NCBI GenBank assembly: GCA_001788395.1
Contig: MGBT01000137.1
Location: forward strand, 23,161-55,709
Direction: 5' to 3'
DNA from: Candidatus Rokubacteria bacterium GWA2_70_23
GTDB taxonomy: Bacteria; Methylomirabilota; Methylomirabilia; Rokubacteriales; CSP1-6
DNA length: 32,549 nucleotides
The position numbers and the translations under genes were made by a program. The notes beneath the pieces were generated by a model, which did not search any database, had not been told where the DNA came from, and was given only the letters and a program-made list of their open reading frames with translations. Shown here piece after piece: positions 1-7,711 of the stretch (the stretch's first letter is position 1; each line of letters starts with the position of its first letter).

Positions 1-43
1 TGAGAATCGTTGTCTCCTCCCCATCGACCGTGAAAGAACCCCG

Positions 44-433
44 ATGAGATACCGCACCCTGACCGCCTGGACGATCGTCACGATCCTGCTGGGAACGCTC
101 GCCTACTCCGCGGCGTTCGCGACCGCCAACTACCTCGAGACCAGTCACCTGGTGAACCGGATCGCCGCCGACGCAGCCGCCAAGGGAAAGGCTGCCGCTG
201 ACGCGCAGCTTCCGGAGGCCCGCCAGCAGTTCGCCAACGCCGTCCGCGCGACGCTGCTGGCCGCTTCCAGCCGGCCGGGCACCGGCTTGACCAGTGCCGG
301 GGTCGCCGTCTCCCAGACGCCCGACGGCGTGCGCGTGACGGTCCAGTGGACCTATCCGCTGGTCGCCTACGGCGAGCGGACCTTCGTGGCAGTGCCCCTG
401 TCGGTCGACCGATCGATCAGCATGAAGCGGTAG
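44..433 (+). CDS. Hypothetical membrane-anchored protein
   Basis: A 129-residue protein with one hydrophobic segment near the N-terminus (about residues 8-28), which reads as an uncleaved anchor or signal segment. An Ala-rich, probably helical stretch follows (about 35-75), then a beta-like C-terminal part containing the motif VRVTVQWTYPL. The bulk should lie outside the cytoplasmic membrane. The architecture resembles small pilus-associated or secreted accessory proteins, but no family was recognised. The first three bases of the window are TGA, possibly the end of an upstream gene. It converges on the next gene, only 17 bases away, with no obvious terminator between them. Confidence 0.6.
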   Translation: MRYRTLTAWTIVTILLGTLAYSAAFATANYLETSHLVNRIAADAAAKGKAAADAQLPEARQQFANAVRATLLAASSRPGTGLTSAGVAVSQTPDGVRVTVQWTYPLVAYGERTFVAVPLSVDRSISMKR

Positions 434-450
434 CCTGCGGCGCGAGCAAG

Positions 451-915
451 TCAGGGAGACGTAGCCCGGCAGCTCACGTCCCGGATCGGATGGCGGCGCC
501 CGTCGAGGAGTAGCGTCGGCCCCGTGCCGTCGTCTGAGAGGAGCGGCGCCAGCTGCTGCATCGCGACGCGGCCGAAGCGGGCGCGGAAGGCGCCCTGTCG
601 CACCCGGCAGTACAGGCGCCCGCCTTCGGCCTCGAGGCCTAGCGGATCGAGCGGCTCCCCGTAGTCGCCGGCGAACCGGAGCTCCACGCCGGCCGGCCGG
701 CCGGCCTCCTCGTGGAGCCGCAGCCGCTGCACGACGAAGGGCGTGTCGTGCGGCGCGAACCAGTTCCGCTCCCCCTGGCAGACGACGAGGTACCGTCCGT
801 CGTCGCTCCGCCGCATGGCGCGCAGGAAGAACCGCAGCACCGCGGGATCGACGATCTCGGTCCCGTCGTGGAAGATGTGCCCGTCCCCGTCGACGAGGTA
901 CTGGTATTCCCGCAT
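451..915 (-). CDS. UPF0598/DUF4505 family protein
   Basis: A 154-residue protein that begins REYQYLVDGDGHIFHDGTEI and continues with a CQGERNWF block and a DTPFVVQRL block. This order (REYxYxVDxxGxLFxDD, then CGRERNF, then DxPxVFT) is the one I know from UPF0598 proteins, including human C8orf82. The length is right for a whole domain. The family's biochemical role is not established, and no catalytic motif or membrane segment is visible. It stands alone on the minus strand between two plus-strand genes. The family call rests on remembered motifs, not on an alignment. Confidence 0.75.
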   Translation of the reverse strand: MREYQYLVDGDGHIFHDGTEIVDPAVLRFFLRAMRRSDDGRYLVVCQGERNWFAPHDTPFVVQRLRLHEEAGRPAGVELRFAGDYGEPLDPLGLEAEGGRLYCRVRQGAFRARFGRVAMQQLAPLLSDDGTGPTLLLDGRRHPIRDVSCRATSP

Positions 916-1054
916 CCCGTCTGGATTATACCTCCTCCTGATCGACGGACGGCTTCAGGAGTGACGCCGCCACGGTCCCGGTCGGTCGTCGATCGTCTGC
1001 CGCGGTTGACTTGCCTCGCTCCCCAGGGCTACCCTCGCGGGAGGGAGGACGGAC

Positions 1055-2005
1055 ATGACCTTCGACTACGGCCGCTACTTTGGCGAGATCGCGGTGATCC
1101 GGGACCTCACCACGATGCCCGACGAGGCCCGGTGGCGCCTCGCCGCGCCGTCGCGGGAGCCCGAGCGCCACCGGATCGTCCTGTACCTCGGCTGCAACGT
1201 CTTCCGTACCTCGCACATGATTCGCACCATCACCGCGATCTTCGATCGTCTGGGTCTCGACTACATCGCCGTGGGCGGGCCCACCTACTGCTGCGGGATC
1301 GTGCATCACCTGCAGGGCCACACGACGGCGGCGAGAGGGATGGCCAGCCACACCGTCACGCTCCTCGAGCGCTACCAGCCGGAAGAGGTGGTGATGTGGT
1401 GCCCGTCATGCATCTACTTCTACGACGAGATCCAGAGGATGCCGCTGCCGTTCGCCGTCCGCCACGCCAGCGAGTTCCTCGTCTCGCGGCTGCCGGACCT
1501 GGATCTGACGCGCCCCGTGAACAGGAGCGTCGCGCTCCACCGTCACACCGTGAGCGAGCCCCGACAGCGGGAAGGGATGGCCGGCCGCCGCCTGCTGGAA
1601 GCCGTGCCGGGGCTTCGCCTGGTCGAGCATGAGCCGGATCCGCGCTTCGGGCGGGCCTGCACCCCTGCCGTCCATGCGGAGGTGGGCCTGGACGTCTGGA
1701 CCCGGATGGCGCGCGACGAGATCGATCGAGTCCGGGCGGCGGGCGCCGACACCCTGGCGACCATCTACCACGGCTGCCAGCGCTACCTCTGCGTCTTCGA
1801 GGCCGAGCGCCCGATCGCGATCGAGCACTACCTCACGGTATTCGGCCGCAGCCTCGGGATCGAGTTCGAGGACAGGTTCAAGAAGTTCCGCCTCTGGCAA
1901 GACCCGGAGCGCGTCCTCGCCGAGACCGCGTCCTGCCAGCGCGCGAACGACGTGGATCCCGCGCGCGCCCGGACCGTGGTCAGCGAGGCCTTCGGCCGGC
2001 TCTGA
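1055..2005 (+). CDS. CCG-domain Fe-S protein, heterodisulfide reductase subunit B-like
   Basis: A 316-residue cytoplasmic protein. The first half carries a complete CCG signature: C47, then C79-C80 (TYCCGI), then C116 and C119 (WCPSC). The spacing C-x31-CC-x35-C-x2-C matches the motif that binds a noncubane 4Fe-4S cluster in HdrB and related succinate/lactate/glycolate oxidoreductase subunits. The second half should hold another copy but keeps only scattered cysteines (C202, C241, C246), so it looks degenerate. Such proteins normally pass electrons within a complex with HdrA, HdrC or FAD partners; none is nearby, so the partner is unknown. The ATG follows a good GGGAGGACGG ribosome site. Confidence 0.8.
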   Translation: MTFDYGRYFGEIAVIRDLTTMPDEARWRLAAPSREPERHRIVLYLGCNVFRTSHMIRTITAIFDRLGLDYIAVGGPTYCCGIVHHLQGHTTAARGMASHTVTLLERYQPEEVVMWCPSCIYFYDEIQRMPLPFAVRHASEFLVSRLPDLDLTRPVNRSVALHRHTVSEPRQREGMAGRRLLEAVPGLRLVEHEPDPRFGRACTPAVHAEVGLDVWTRMARDEIDRVRAAGADTLATIYHGCQRYLCVFEAERPIAIEHYLTVFGRSLGIEFEDRFKKFRLWQDPERVLAETASCQRANDVDPARARTVVSEAFGRL

Positions 2006-2785
2006 TCAGTGGGAAGGCTTCGCCGCGCGGAGAAGCGCCACGTTCTCTTCGACCGTGTCCTGTCCGGTGATGGCTCGGAGCACGATCTCGTCCACCGCCC
2101 CCTGCCACTTGCCGAGCCCCAGCGTGAGGGCGTCCGAACTCGGTGCGGCGACAGCCGTCTCCACCGGCTTCACCCCCATGCGCCCGAAGTGGTCCGCGTA
2201 GGCCGGTATCGCCGCATACCGGGCGCCCTCCTCGAGCAGCCTGTCGCGTGCGGCGGACCCGAGGGCGACGCGGACGTACGCGAAGATCTTCGGCGGTTGC
2301 CGGCCCGCCGCCACGGCACCGGCACGGACCCACTCGGCCGAGCGACGGGCATGCTCGGGAGTCAGCCAGTTGAAGAGCACTCCGTCGGCGACCTCGCCGG
2401 CCAGGCGGCACATCTGCGGGCCGAGCGCTGCCACGATGAGGCGCACCGGAAGCTGGGATCGCAGCTCGGCGATCCCCTCGCGCACACGTCTGAGGGCACC
2501 CGGGTTCGCGCTTCCCACCCCGAGGAGAAGACGGTCCAGGGGAAGGGCATTGGCGCGCACGCCCTGCGCGATGCTCGCCGGTCCGCGCGTGTGAAGCGGA
2601 ATCACCCCGATCCCGATCTCGAGACGCCGTGTCTCCCCCGCCGCCACCGCGAGCGCCACCAGTCCATCGGTACCGCCGGGATGGTTCACCCAGAAGGAGC
2701 TGTACCCGAGCGCCTCGGCCTCCAGCGCTGACGCGCGGATGACCTCGGGCGCCGTGCCGGCGAACAATGCGAAGCCGTGCCCCAT
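2006..2785 (-). CDS. LLM class F420/flavin-dependent oxidoreductase
   Basis: A luciferase-like monooxygenase-fold (TIM barrel) oxidoreductase of about 259 residues. Signs are the early strand GFALFAG, the GVIPLHTRGPASIAQ block, the LLLGVGSANPGALRRVREG block and the RLAGEVADGVLFNWLTPEHA block, which are typical of the F420-dependent MER-like branch. It should transfer hydride between F420 or FMN and an unidentified substrate. An open frame extends upstream to 2902, but the ATG at 2785 is preferred: AGAGGAGA lies just upstream and the fold begins there. It is rather short for the family (usually 290-340), so some insertion loops may be reduced. Its stop abuts the stop of the CCG gene, making the pair convergent. 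Confidence 0.8.
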   Translation of the reverse strand: MGHGFALFAGTAPEVIRASALEAEALGYSSFWVNHPGGTDGLVALAVAAGETRRLEIGIGVIPLHTRGPASIAQGVRANALPLDRLLLGVGSANPGALRRVREGIAELRSQLPVRLIVAALGPQMCRLAGEVADGVLFNWLTPEHARRSAEWVRAGAVAAGRQPPKIFAYVRVALGSAARDRLLEEGARYAAIPAYADHFGRMGVKPVETAVAAPSSDALTLGLGKWQGAVDEIVLRAITGQDTVEENVALLRAAKPSH

Positions 2786-2911
2786 CGCCGTCTCCTCTCG
2801 AGGATCTACGTCCTCAGCGCCGTGCCCGGGGGGGGCGGACATGGGCACGATCCGGGCACGAGGTCGGCCAAGGCCTGGCGCGCCGATGCGCCACGTCGTC
2901 ACACGCCGGGA

Positions 2912-3115
2912 TCAGTCGCGTTCCAGGCTGCCAGCGCGCTGCAGCGCCCGCCGCCGTTTCTTCCGCGCCTGCGCCTGCTTGCGCTTCCGCTTGACCGACG
3001 GCTTCTCGTAGTGCTCGCGCCGCTTCATCTCCTGAAAGAGGCCGTCCTTCAGCATGTGTTTCTTGAGCGCCTTGAGCGCGGCCTCGATCTGGTTGTCGAA
3101 GACCTCGATCCTCAT
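2912..3115 (-). CDS. rpsU: 30S ribosomal protein S21
   Basis: A 67-residue, strongly basic protein. It has the S21 pattern: an N-terminal strand with a VFDNQIEAALKALKKHM-type helix, then REHYEKPSVKRKRKQ and a Lys/Arg-rich tail. S21 binds the 3' end region of 16S rRNA and helps in initiation. The ATG directly follows the TGA of the upstream 71-residue ORF (TGAATG), so the two are probably translationally coupled. It is the last gene of a three-gene minus-strand set with an RRM protein, a sensible RNA-binding/translation grouping. Confidence 0.93.
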   Translation of the reverse strand: MRIEVFDNQIEAALKALKKHMLKDGLFQEMKRREHYEKPSVKRKRKQAQARKKRRRALQRAGSLERD

Positions 3116-3331
3116 TCAGCGGTGCCTCAGGTGAGAGGTTGACCGGTAGGCTCGGACGGGCTCCGAGCGATCCACGACGTTCATCTCGATGAGGCGCTTC
3201 GTGCCTCCGGCCACGGCGGCAGAGATCGTCGCGAAGGTGTCGTGCGATTCCGCGACGCTCTCCCCCGCGTAGTTGACAATCCGCCAGCGCCAGGACGGGT
3301 CCGCCGGCGTCGAGAAGGCCACCACTTGCAT
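3116..3331 (-). CDS. Hypothetical 71-aa protein between RRM protein and rpsU
   Basis: A small protein starting MQVVAFSTPADPSWRWRIVN and containing YAGESVAESHDTFATISAAV, with a basic C-terminus. The pattern of WRWRIVNYAGE followed by a Ser/Thr/Ala helix resembles small beta-beta-alpha proteins, but I do not recognise the family. The start at 3331 is chosen because GGGAGCG lies just upstream and it begins 13 bases after the RRM gene's stop. An upstream in-frame ATG at 3418 would lie inside the RRM gene's Gly-rich tail and give an Ala-rich, implausible N-terminus. The stop touches the rpsU start. Confidence 0.65.
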   Translation of the reverse strand: MQVVAFSTPADPSWRWRIVNYAGESVAESHDTFATISAAVAGGTKRLIEMNVVDRSEPVRAYRSTSHLRHR

Positions 3332-3344
3332 CAGACGCTCCCGG

Positions 3345-3674
3345 CTACCAGCGACCGCCGCCGGACCCGCCGCCGCTGCGATAGCCGCCGCCGCTCCGAC
3401 CACCGCCGCTCCGACCACCGCCCGACCCCGCGGAGTTCGCGAGCTCGACCTTGAGTGTCCGGCCGTCCACTTCCTGCCCGTTGTACTTCTTGACCGCCGC
3501 GTCGGCCTCCTCGGCCGTCGCCATCTCGACGAACCCGAACCCCCGCGAGCGTCCCGTCTCGCGGTCCATCACGACCGCAGCCGATTCGACCCCGCCGACC
3601 TGCGCGAACAGCTCGCGCAGACGGTCGTCGGATGTGGAGAACGACAGGCCTCCGATGAAGAGCTTGTGTGCCAT
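3345..3674 (-). CDS. RRM-domain RNA-binding protein with Gly-rich tail
   Basis: A 109-residue protein: one RNA recognition motif (about residues 1-80) and a Gly/Ser/Arg-rich tail. RNP2 reads KLFIGGLSF and RNP1 reads RSRGFGFVEM, both complete with the aromatic residues that stack on RNA. Bacterial and cyanobacterial Rbp proteins of this layout are cold- or stress-responsive single-stranded RNA binders, and the same role is likely here. The ATG at 3674 follows GGAGG; the open frame upstream is not family-like. A CATACT element on the minus strand (plus positions 3798-3803) could be the -10 of a promoter giving a leader of about 120 bases, in keeping with post-transcriptional control, though no clear -35 was found. 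Confidence 0.92.
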   Translation of the reverse strand: MAHKLFIGGLSFSTSDDRLRELFAQVGGVESAAVVMDRETGRSRGFGFVEMATAEEADAAVKKYNGQEVDGRTLKVELANSAGSGGGRSGGGRSGGGYRSGGGSGGGRW

Positions 3675-3892
3675 CGTGTACCTCCGGGTAGATCTCCCGC
3701 TGATAAAGACACCCCCTGGAACGCGGAAGGGAGCGCCAGGGATGTGGTCTGGCGAGGAGGGGTCCACGGTGAGCCGACGACCGAGCCAGACTTCGACAGT
3801 ATGACACATCGGCGCCCGTTCCGTCGCTTTCGCTTCGAACCGGTTGGCACACCCCGCAGGCGCTCGCCACGAGGCGGTGGGCGGCCGGACCG

Positions 3893-4168
3893 TCATCGTG
3901 TGGTGTCCAGCTCGATGTCCACGCGCCCGGGGACCCCGCGGTGCTCGGGCGGGCCGCGCCCGGTCGGGCCGAAGAAGCCCGTGCCATGGCGGTCATCCAC
4001 CATGACGAGCGCGTCGTGTCGCTCCGCCAGCGCGCGGATCTCCGCGAGCGGCGCGACGTCGCCGTCCATGGAGAAGACGCCGCCGGTGGCGATCAGGCGG
4101 GTCCGGGCGCCCCGGGTCTCCTCGAGGATGCGCTCGAGATCGGACACGTCGCGGTGCTTGTGGCGGGA
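3893..4168 (-). pseudogene. Internal fragment of 2-amino-3-ketobutyrate CoA ligase (Kbl)
   Basis: The translation includes [48 protein letters not shown] and [10 protein letters not shown]. This is the middle of glycine C-acetyltransferase/Kbl, a PLP enzyme that converts 2-amino-3-ketobutyrate and CoA to glycine and acetyl-CoA. VMVDD holds the PLP-contacting Asp. The family's next residues, leading to the Schiff-base lysine, are missing: the frame breaks after GRVDI. The N-terminal half is also absent. About 85 of some 395 residues remain, so this cannot be functional. It may be a relic of threonine degradation or a piece moved in by recombination. Confidence 0.8.
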
Positions 4169-4204
4169 GCGCTCGGCCCGGTGTTACCATCAACGCCATG
4201 ATCC

Positions 4205-4702
4205 TTGTCGAGCTGCTTGAGGAGTGCGGCCTTCAGTGGGTCACGGCCGAACGTGACGGACGGCGTGCGCTTGCGGGCGACTGACGGTACCCCCGTGGAA
4301 CCGAGCCCCCCGCCTGAACCGATCCGCGGGAAACACATCCTCGTCGTGGATGACGAGCCCTGGATCGTGGAGATCCTCACCGCCATCCTGACGGCCGGCG
4401 GACATGAAGTCGACTCGGCCGCGGACGGGCGCCAGGCCCTGGCCACGATCCAGCAGCACTCCTACGATCTCATTGTGTGCGACATGCGGATGCCGAACCT
4501 GGATGGGCCAGGACTCTACGCGGTCCTGGAGGGCTCGCACCCGGCGCTGTGCCGTCGGATCCTGTTCGTGACCGGCAGTGCCTTCGAGCCCGAGACCGAG
4601 CAGTTTCTCGAGCGCACTCGCGCCCCCTATCTCCTCAAACCCTTCACGCTCGACGACGTCCGTCACCGCACCCAGGCGCTCTTGCGCGAAGGTGCCACCT
4701 GA
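4205..4702 (+). CDS. Single-domain response regulator (REC)
   Basis: A receiver domain fills residues about 43-160: acidic pair D49-D50 (ILVVDDEPW), phosphoacceptor D93 (LIVCDMRMP), switch T123 (FVTGSAF) and K145 (LLKPF). All residues needed for phosphorylation and Mg2+ binding are present. No output domain follows, so it probably acts by protein contact or as a phosphate relay, as CheY-like proteins do. The true start is uncertain. The longest frame uses TTG at 4205; GTG codons at 4253 and 4295 would drop a Pro-rich, non-conserved leader. An unrelated 28-codon frame begins at an ATG at 4199. No histidine kinase is adjacent. Confidence 0.85.
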   Translation: MSSCLRSAAFSGSRPNVTDGVRLRATDGTPVEPSPPPEPIRGKHILVVDDEPWIVEILTAILTAGGHEVDSAADGRQALATIQQHSYDLIVCDMRMPNLDGPGLYAVLEGSHPALCRRILFVTGSAFEPETEQFLERTRAPYLLKPFTLDDVRHRTQALLREGAT

Positions 4703-4825
4703 GTACGGCGCCCCCGCGCCGTTGGTGAGTTCACATGCGGGATCTGAGTCGCCACTCTCGTAGCCAGGAGGCCGTTTCTGACGTACTCTCGGCCGCGGGA
4801 CCGGCACACCCTGAGTCCCCTCCCC

Positions 4826-5074
4826 ATGCGAACCCCACGCCACAGGAATCGGATCAGCCAGAAGGACGAACGCGAGGGCACGGCCTTGCTGTGTCCGGAA
4901 TGTAGTCGGACCTTCGTCATCGGCCCGGACTTCGTCATGGATATCGTCGCCACGGGCCGCCTTCGCCCGAATCGGACGCGGGCGGAGGTTCGATGCCGGA
5001 TCTGTGGCCACACCTGGTGGTCCAAGCACCCTGGGGCGCTTCAGAAGGCGCGGGGTGTCGGTCCCTCGCGATGA
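4826..5074 (+). CDS. Small zinc-ribbon protein
   Basis: An 82-residue ORF with two CxxC knuckles, CPEC near residue 23 and CRICG near residue 57, and a closing HTWWSKHPG segment. The spacing and the aromatic-rich second knuckle fit a rubredoxin/zinc-ribbon fold that binds one zinc ion. The N-terminus is basic and probably disordered. Function cannot be given. Small proteins of this form are often transcription or RNA accessory factors. A long opposite-strand frame covers the same bases, but it lacks any recognisable motif, so the Cys pattern decides for this strand. Confidence 0.55.
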   Translation: MRTPRHRNRISQKDEREGTALLCPECSRTFVIGPDFVMDIVATGRLRPNRTRAEVRCRICGHTWWSKHPGALQKARGVGPSR

Positions 5075-5129
5075 CACGACCGCCCGAGCGCCAGGACCCC
5101 ATTCGGCGTCTGGGGCAGGAGCCATCTGT

Positions 5130-5309
5130 CCCGGCCTCCTGGAGCAGCCGGGCGTTGTCCAGGGCGTAGGCGCTGTCCCCGATCAGCGTGTTCAGGAACT
5201 GCAGGTCGGTGGCGCTGAATGCGCGGACTTGCAGCGGACCGGCCCCGGCAGGCGGCTTCTCCGCCAGACGGAGGCTCACGGACCCGGACGGCAGACGCTC
5301 CATCGTCAT
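5130..5309 (-). pseudogene. C-terminal scrap of a GAF-domain protein
   Basis: The minus-strand translation reads VRAFSATDLQFLNTLIGDSA and then YALDNARLLQEAG. This is the characteristic last helix of a GAF domain: F-s-x-x-D-x-x-f-l-x-x-l, then A-x-A-l-x-N-A-r-L. Upstream codons match in another frame, suggesting a frameshift. Downstream the frame turns into low-complexity Arg/Pro/Ser. In full-length genes this helix usually leads into a histidine kinase or GGDEF module, none of which is present. I read it as a decayed sensor gene of which only about 50 codons are recognisable. Confidence 0.5.
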
Positions 5310-5390
5310 CGGCGGCTCTCCCGCCGGCGCAGGCGGCGAGGCTCCGCCAGGGCCGCCCTGTCGCCTCCCCGGCGCGATCGCGTCGGCGCC

Positions 5391-6605
5391 TCACCCATCC
5401 GAGACGTCCCGGTAGGTGCCCGGTTTGACGAACCATCCCTGTGGGATCTGCCCGCCGCCCGTCCGGGCGGCCGCGCAGTTGTAGACGATCGAGGCGTTGC
5501 CCCCGGTGTTGGTGTCCACCGTCGTGGCGACGGTGTCACGGACGTTCTGCGACACGACGACGCCGGCGAGCTCCCCCGTCCCGGTGCCGGTGTAGGAGAG
5601 GTCGTTGACGGCGTAGAGCATCCCCTGCATCCGGAAGTTCCCGCTGATGGACAGCGAGCCGTTCACGACGATCCAGCCCGCGAAGGTGCCGCTCGCGTCG
5701 GCCACCGCGCCGCCATGGATCTGCGCCGCGGCGAAGTCCGAGCTCGGCGTGGTGTCCGTGATGTTGCTGCCGGTGATCGTGTCCACGAAGACGATGCCAT
5801 TGCGCAGCTGGTTCGAGGAGTTGAACGTCACGGCGCCGCGGAAGTAGGTGCCGTTGGCGCGGGCGAAGCCCTTGAGGATGTCCAGCTCGGCGGCGGTGTA
5901 GGTGAACGCGTCGAAGCTGGACGCGGGCGCGTTCTGCTGGATGTCGGCGGGCTGGTTCGCCGTATCGTCGCCGTCGGCCCCCCAGACGCTCGCCGCCCCG
6001 CTGCCGATCAGGGTCGTCCCGCTGGTGAACGTTCCCGCCTTGTTCCCGCAGCTCGTGTCCCCGCGCGCATCGATGCTCGAGTTGCCGCTCACCTCCAGCG
6101 TTCCGCGCACGCACAGCGCGCAGGGCGGATCGAGAACGCGGACCTTGGTGAGCGTGACCGAGATCCGCTGGTGCGCCTTGGTCCGGCGGTCCGCGCTGAC
6201 GTCGGTCGGCACCCAGCCAACGGCGACCACCGTGCGTTCGTTCGCCGCGGCACCGGGCGCTACCGTGAGACGGACCCCCCCGAGCGCGGTCCCCGGCATG
6301 CCCATGCCCACGGGGACGAGGACGCCTCCGTCGTACGGGGCGGGCACCGGAACTGGCAGTGAATCAGGGAGCCCGCCGTTGGCGGTGGGATTGGACAGGG
6401 CCCAGACCGCCAGCTCGACACCCGACTCTGCGAGCCCGCGCGCCTGGGCGACGCGCAGCTGGTTCGAGGCGATATCGGGCTCGGACGCCGAAAGAACCGA
6501 GAACGCCACGACGAGCGCCGCCAGAATGAGCGTAGCGATGAGCGCGGCGGGCAGCGCGACGCCACGCTCCTCCCCGAACATTCGCTTCGTGAGACGGGCA
6601 CCCAT
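5391..6605 (-). CDS. PilX-like type IV pilus assembly/prepilin-like protein
   Basis: A 404-residue protein starting MGARLTKRMFGEERGVALPA. The segment after ERG is a hydrophobic helix of about 22 residues followed by SASEPDIASNQLRVAQARGL and AESGVELAVW. That is the PilX N-terminal pattern: anchor helix, then an amphipathic helix ending in a conserved AESG. The remaining 330 residues are Gly/Ser/Thr/Asn-rich beta-like repeats with a PPCALCVRG motif, as in extracellular pilus-tip or minor-pilin bodies. The ATG at 6605 has GGGAGG seven bases upstream and is preferred to the ATG at 6620. No other pilus gene is adjacent. Confidence 0.78.
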   Translation of the reverse strand: MGARLTKRMFGEERGVALPAALIATLILAALVVAFSVLSASEPDIASNQLRVAQARGLAESGVELAVWALSNPTANGGLPDSLPVPVPAPYDGGVLVPVGMGMPGTALGGVRLTVAPGAAANERTVVAVGWVPTDVSADRRTKAHQRISVTLTKVRVLDPPCALCVRGTLEVSGNSSIDARGDTSCGNKAGTFTSGTTLIGSGAASVWGADGDDTANQPADIQQNAPASSFDAFTYTAAELDILKGFARANGTYFRGAVTFNSSNQLRNGIVFVDTITGSNITDTTPSSDFAAAQIHGGAVADASGTFAGWIVVNGSLSISGNFRMQGMLYAVNDLSYTGTGTGELAGVVVSQNVRDTVATTVDTNTGGNASIVYNCAAARTGGGQIPQGWFVKPGTYRDVSDG

Positions 6606-7059
6606 ACGGCACCTCCCCATGGACCGTCAGCAGCCGCGGGGCGGCCTGCGTGTTGGCACACGTGCCGATCAGCGTCTCAGGACGGCTTCGTCGCCACCGG
6701 CGCTGGGAGTGGCACCGTTCTCAAGAGGCAAGAAGCGGACCGTGGGCCCAGCCGGATGGCCGGTCGCGCCGGGGCGCACTGATTGCGCGGACGATCACGT
6801 GGCGTAGGGCGTTTGGTGGGGCCCGGTGGGCCGAGATCCCCGTGTTGCATGCGCATCGTGGGGCGTGTGGGTCACGACCCTGCAAATCCTTCACAGGCGC
6901 GCGCCGGGTGCGCCTGACGAAATGTGCTCCGGCGGTGACCGGCAGAGGCACTGCCCGACGATACGGCCCGCTGGACTGCCGGGCGACTCGAACGCGGGTC
7001 GCGTCGTCAGCCGCGCCCGATGCCGCAGACGCCGGGCGCGGCAAGCGACTCGCCGCCGG
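6606..7059. other. No intact gene: decayed stretch upstream of the pilus gene
   Basis: Every frame here is Arg/Pro/Ala-rich with no recognisable domain. The block is bounded by the pilus gene start and by the IS110 remnant. It is probably eroded mobile-element DNA together with the pilus gene's own promoter, which I could not pick out. Confidence 0.5.
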
Positions 7060-7285
7060 CGTTGCTGCGCGCGCTCGTCGGGCATCTCCACCTCGGGGAG
7101 ACACCAGGAGGCGTGGGGATGCACGAGCACCGTGGCGTCGATCTTGTCCGTCTTGATCTTCGCCCCGGCGATCGCGCGGGTGCGTCGGGGTTGGCCACGA
7201 CGACCGGATGGACATGGGGCTGCCGAGCGCGGACGAGCGCATGCGTGGCGCCCATCGCGTCGAAGACGACTTCATCCCGCCTTCT
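7060..7285 (-). pseudogene. IS110-family transposase remnant (N-terminal DEDD part)
   Basis: Read on the minus strand, one frame gives DEVVFDAMGATHALVRA and HPVVVANP. A one-base shift then gives RTRAIAGAKIKTDKIDATVL, followed by LPEVEMPDERAQQRRRRVA. This is the DEDD-domain core of IS110 transposases (a VVVANP-type strand, then KIKTDKIDAxVL, then LPxVxxPDE). The frameshift and the loss of everything after about residue 100, including the C-terminal serine domain, make it dead. It is distinct from the second IS110 copy near 24 kb, whose sequence around the KTD motif differs. Confidence 0.8.
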
Positions 7286-7455
7286 ACAGCAATTCGAGGG
7301 GAGGTCCGTGTCTCACTATCGGTGGCACGGAGGGGCCGAGGGAGCAGCGTTTGCCCGTCCCATGCGCGCGGATACGGCGGAAGCGGCGTCGCCCACATCG
7401 GCTCGGCCCTGCCCTCGGCGCCCTCGGTGTCCTGCTTGCGCCATTGCGAGCGGTG

Positions 7456-7465
7456 ATGCTAGCAT
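7456..7465. promoter_or_regulatory. Perfect palindrome upstream of vapB (candidate operator/promoter)
   Basis: ATGCTAGCAT is a perfect 10-base palindrome ending six bases before the vapB ATG. TTGCGC at 7436-7441 could be a -35 element, so the palindrome would overlap the -10 region. Autoregulation by the VapB/VapC complex at a palindrome over its own promoter is normal for the family. The very short gap to the ATG would imply a leaderless or nearly leaderless transcript. Confidence 0.45.
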
Positions 7466-7471
7466 TCCCGC

Positions 7472-7711
7472 ATGTCGACCCTGCACGTTCGCCAGGTCCC
7501 CGAGGACACCTACGAGGCACTCCGCCGCCTCGCCGCTGAGCGGAAGTCCTCCATCCGTGTTGAGGCCATCCGCCTCCTGCGCCGAGCCCTCCGCACGGAC
7601 ACGGCCAAGGTCCGGGCGTTGCTCGACGAGATCGAGTCGCGCCGGCCTGTGGCCCGCCGGGGATCACCGTCAGCCGCGGAGCTGATCCGGCGCGACCGGG
7701 ATGCCCGGTAG
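7472..7711 (+). CDS. vapB: VapB/FitA-type antitoxin
   Basis: A 79-residue protein. The N-terminal strand STLHVRQVPEDTYEALRRLA and the next helix RKSSIRVEAIRLLRRAL form a ribbon-helix-helix DNA-binding fold. The C-terminal part (VRALLDEIESRR onward) is the variable tail that wraps and inhibits a PIN toxin. It overlaps the toxin gene by 11 bases, which fits translational coupling. The complex probably binds the palindrome just upstream. Base composition is like that of core genes, but it sits among insertion-sequence debris, so horizontal acquisition is likely. Confidence 0.85.
   Translation: MSTLHVRQVPEDTYEALRRLAAERKSSIRVEAIRLLRRALRTDTAKVRALLDEIESRRPVARRGSPSAAELIRRDRDAR

Noticed and set aside
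4241-5125. A 294-codon minus-strand frame over the response regulator and zinc ribbon
   Set aside because: The plus strand shows a complete receiver domain with all catalytic residues, and the minus frame shows nothing recognisable.
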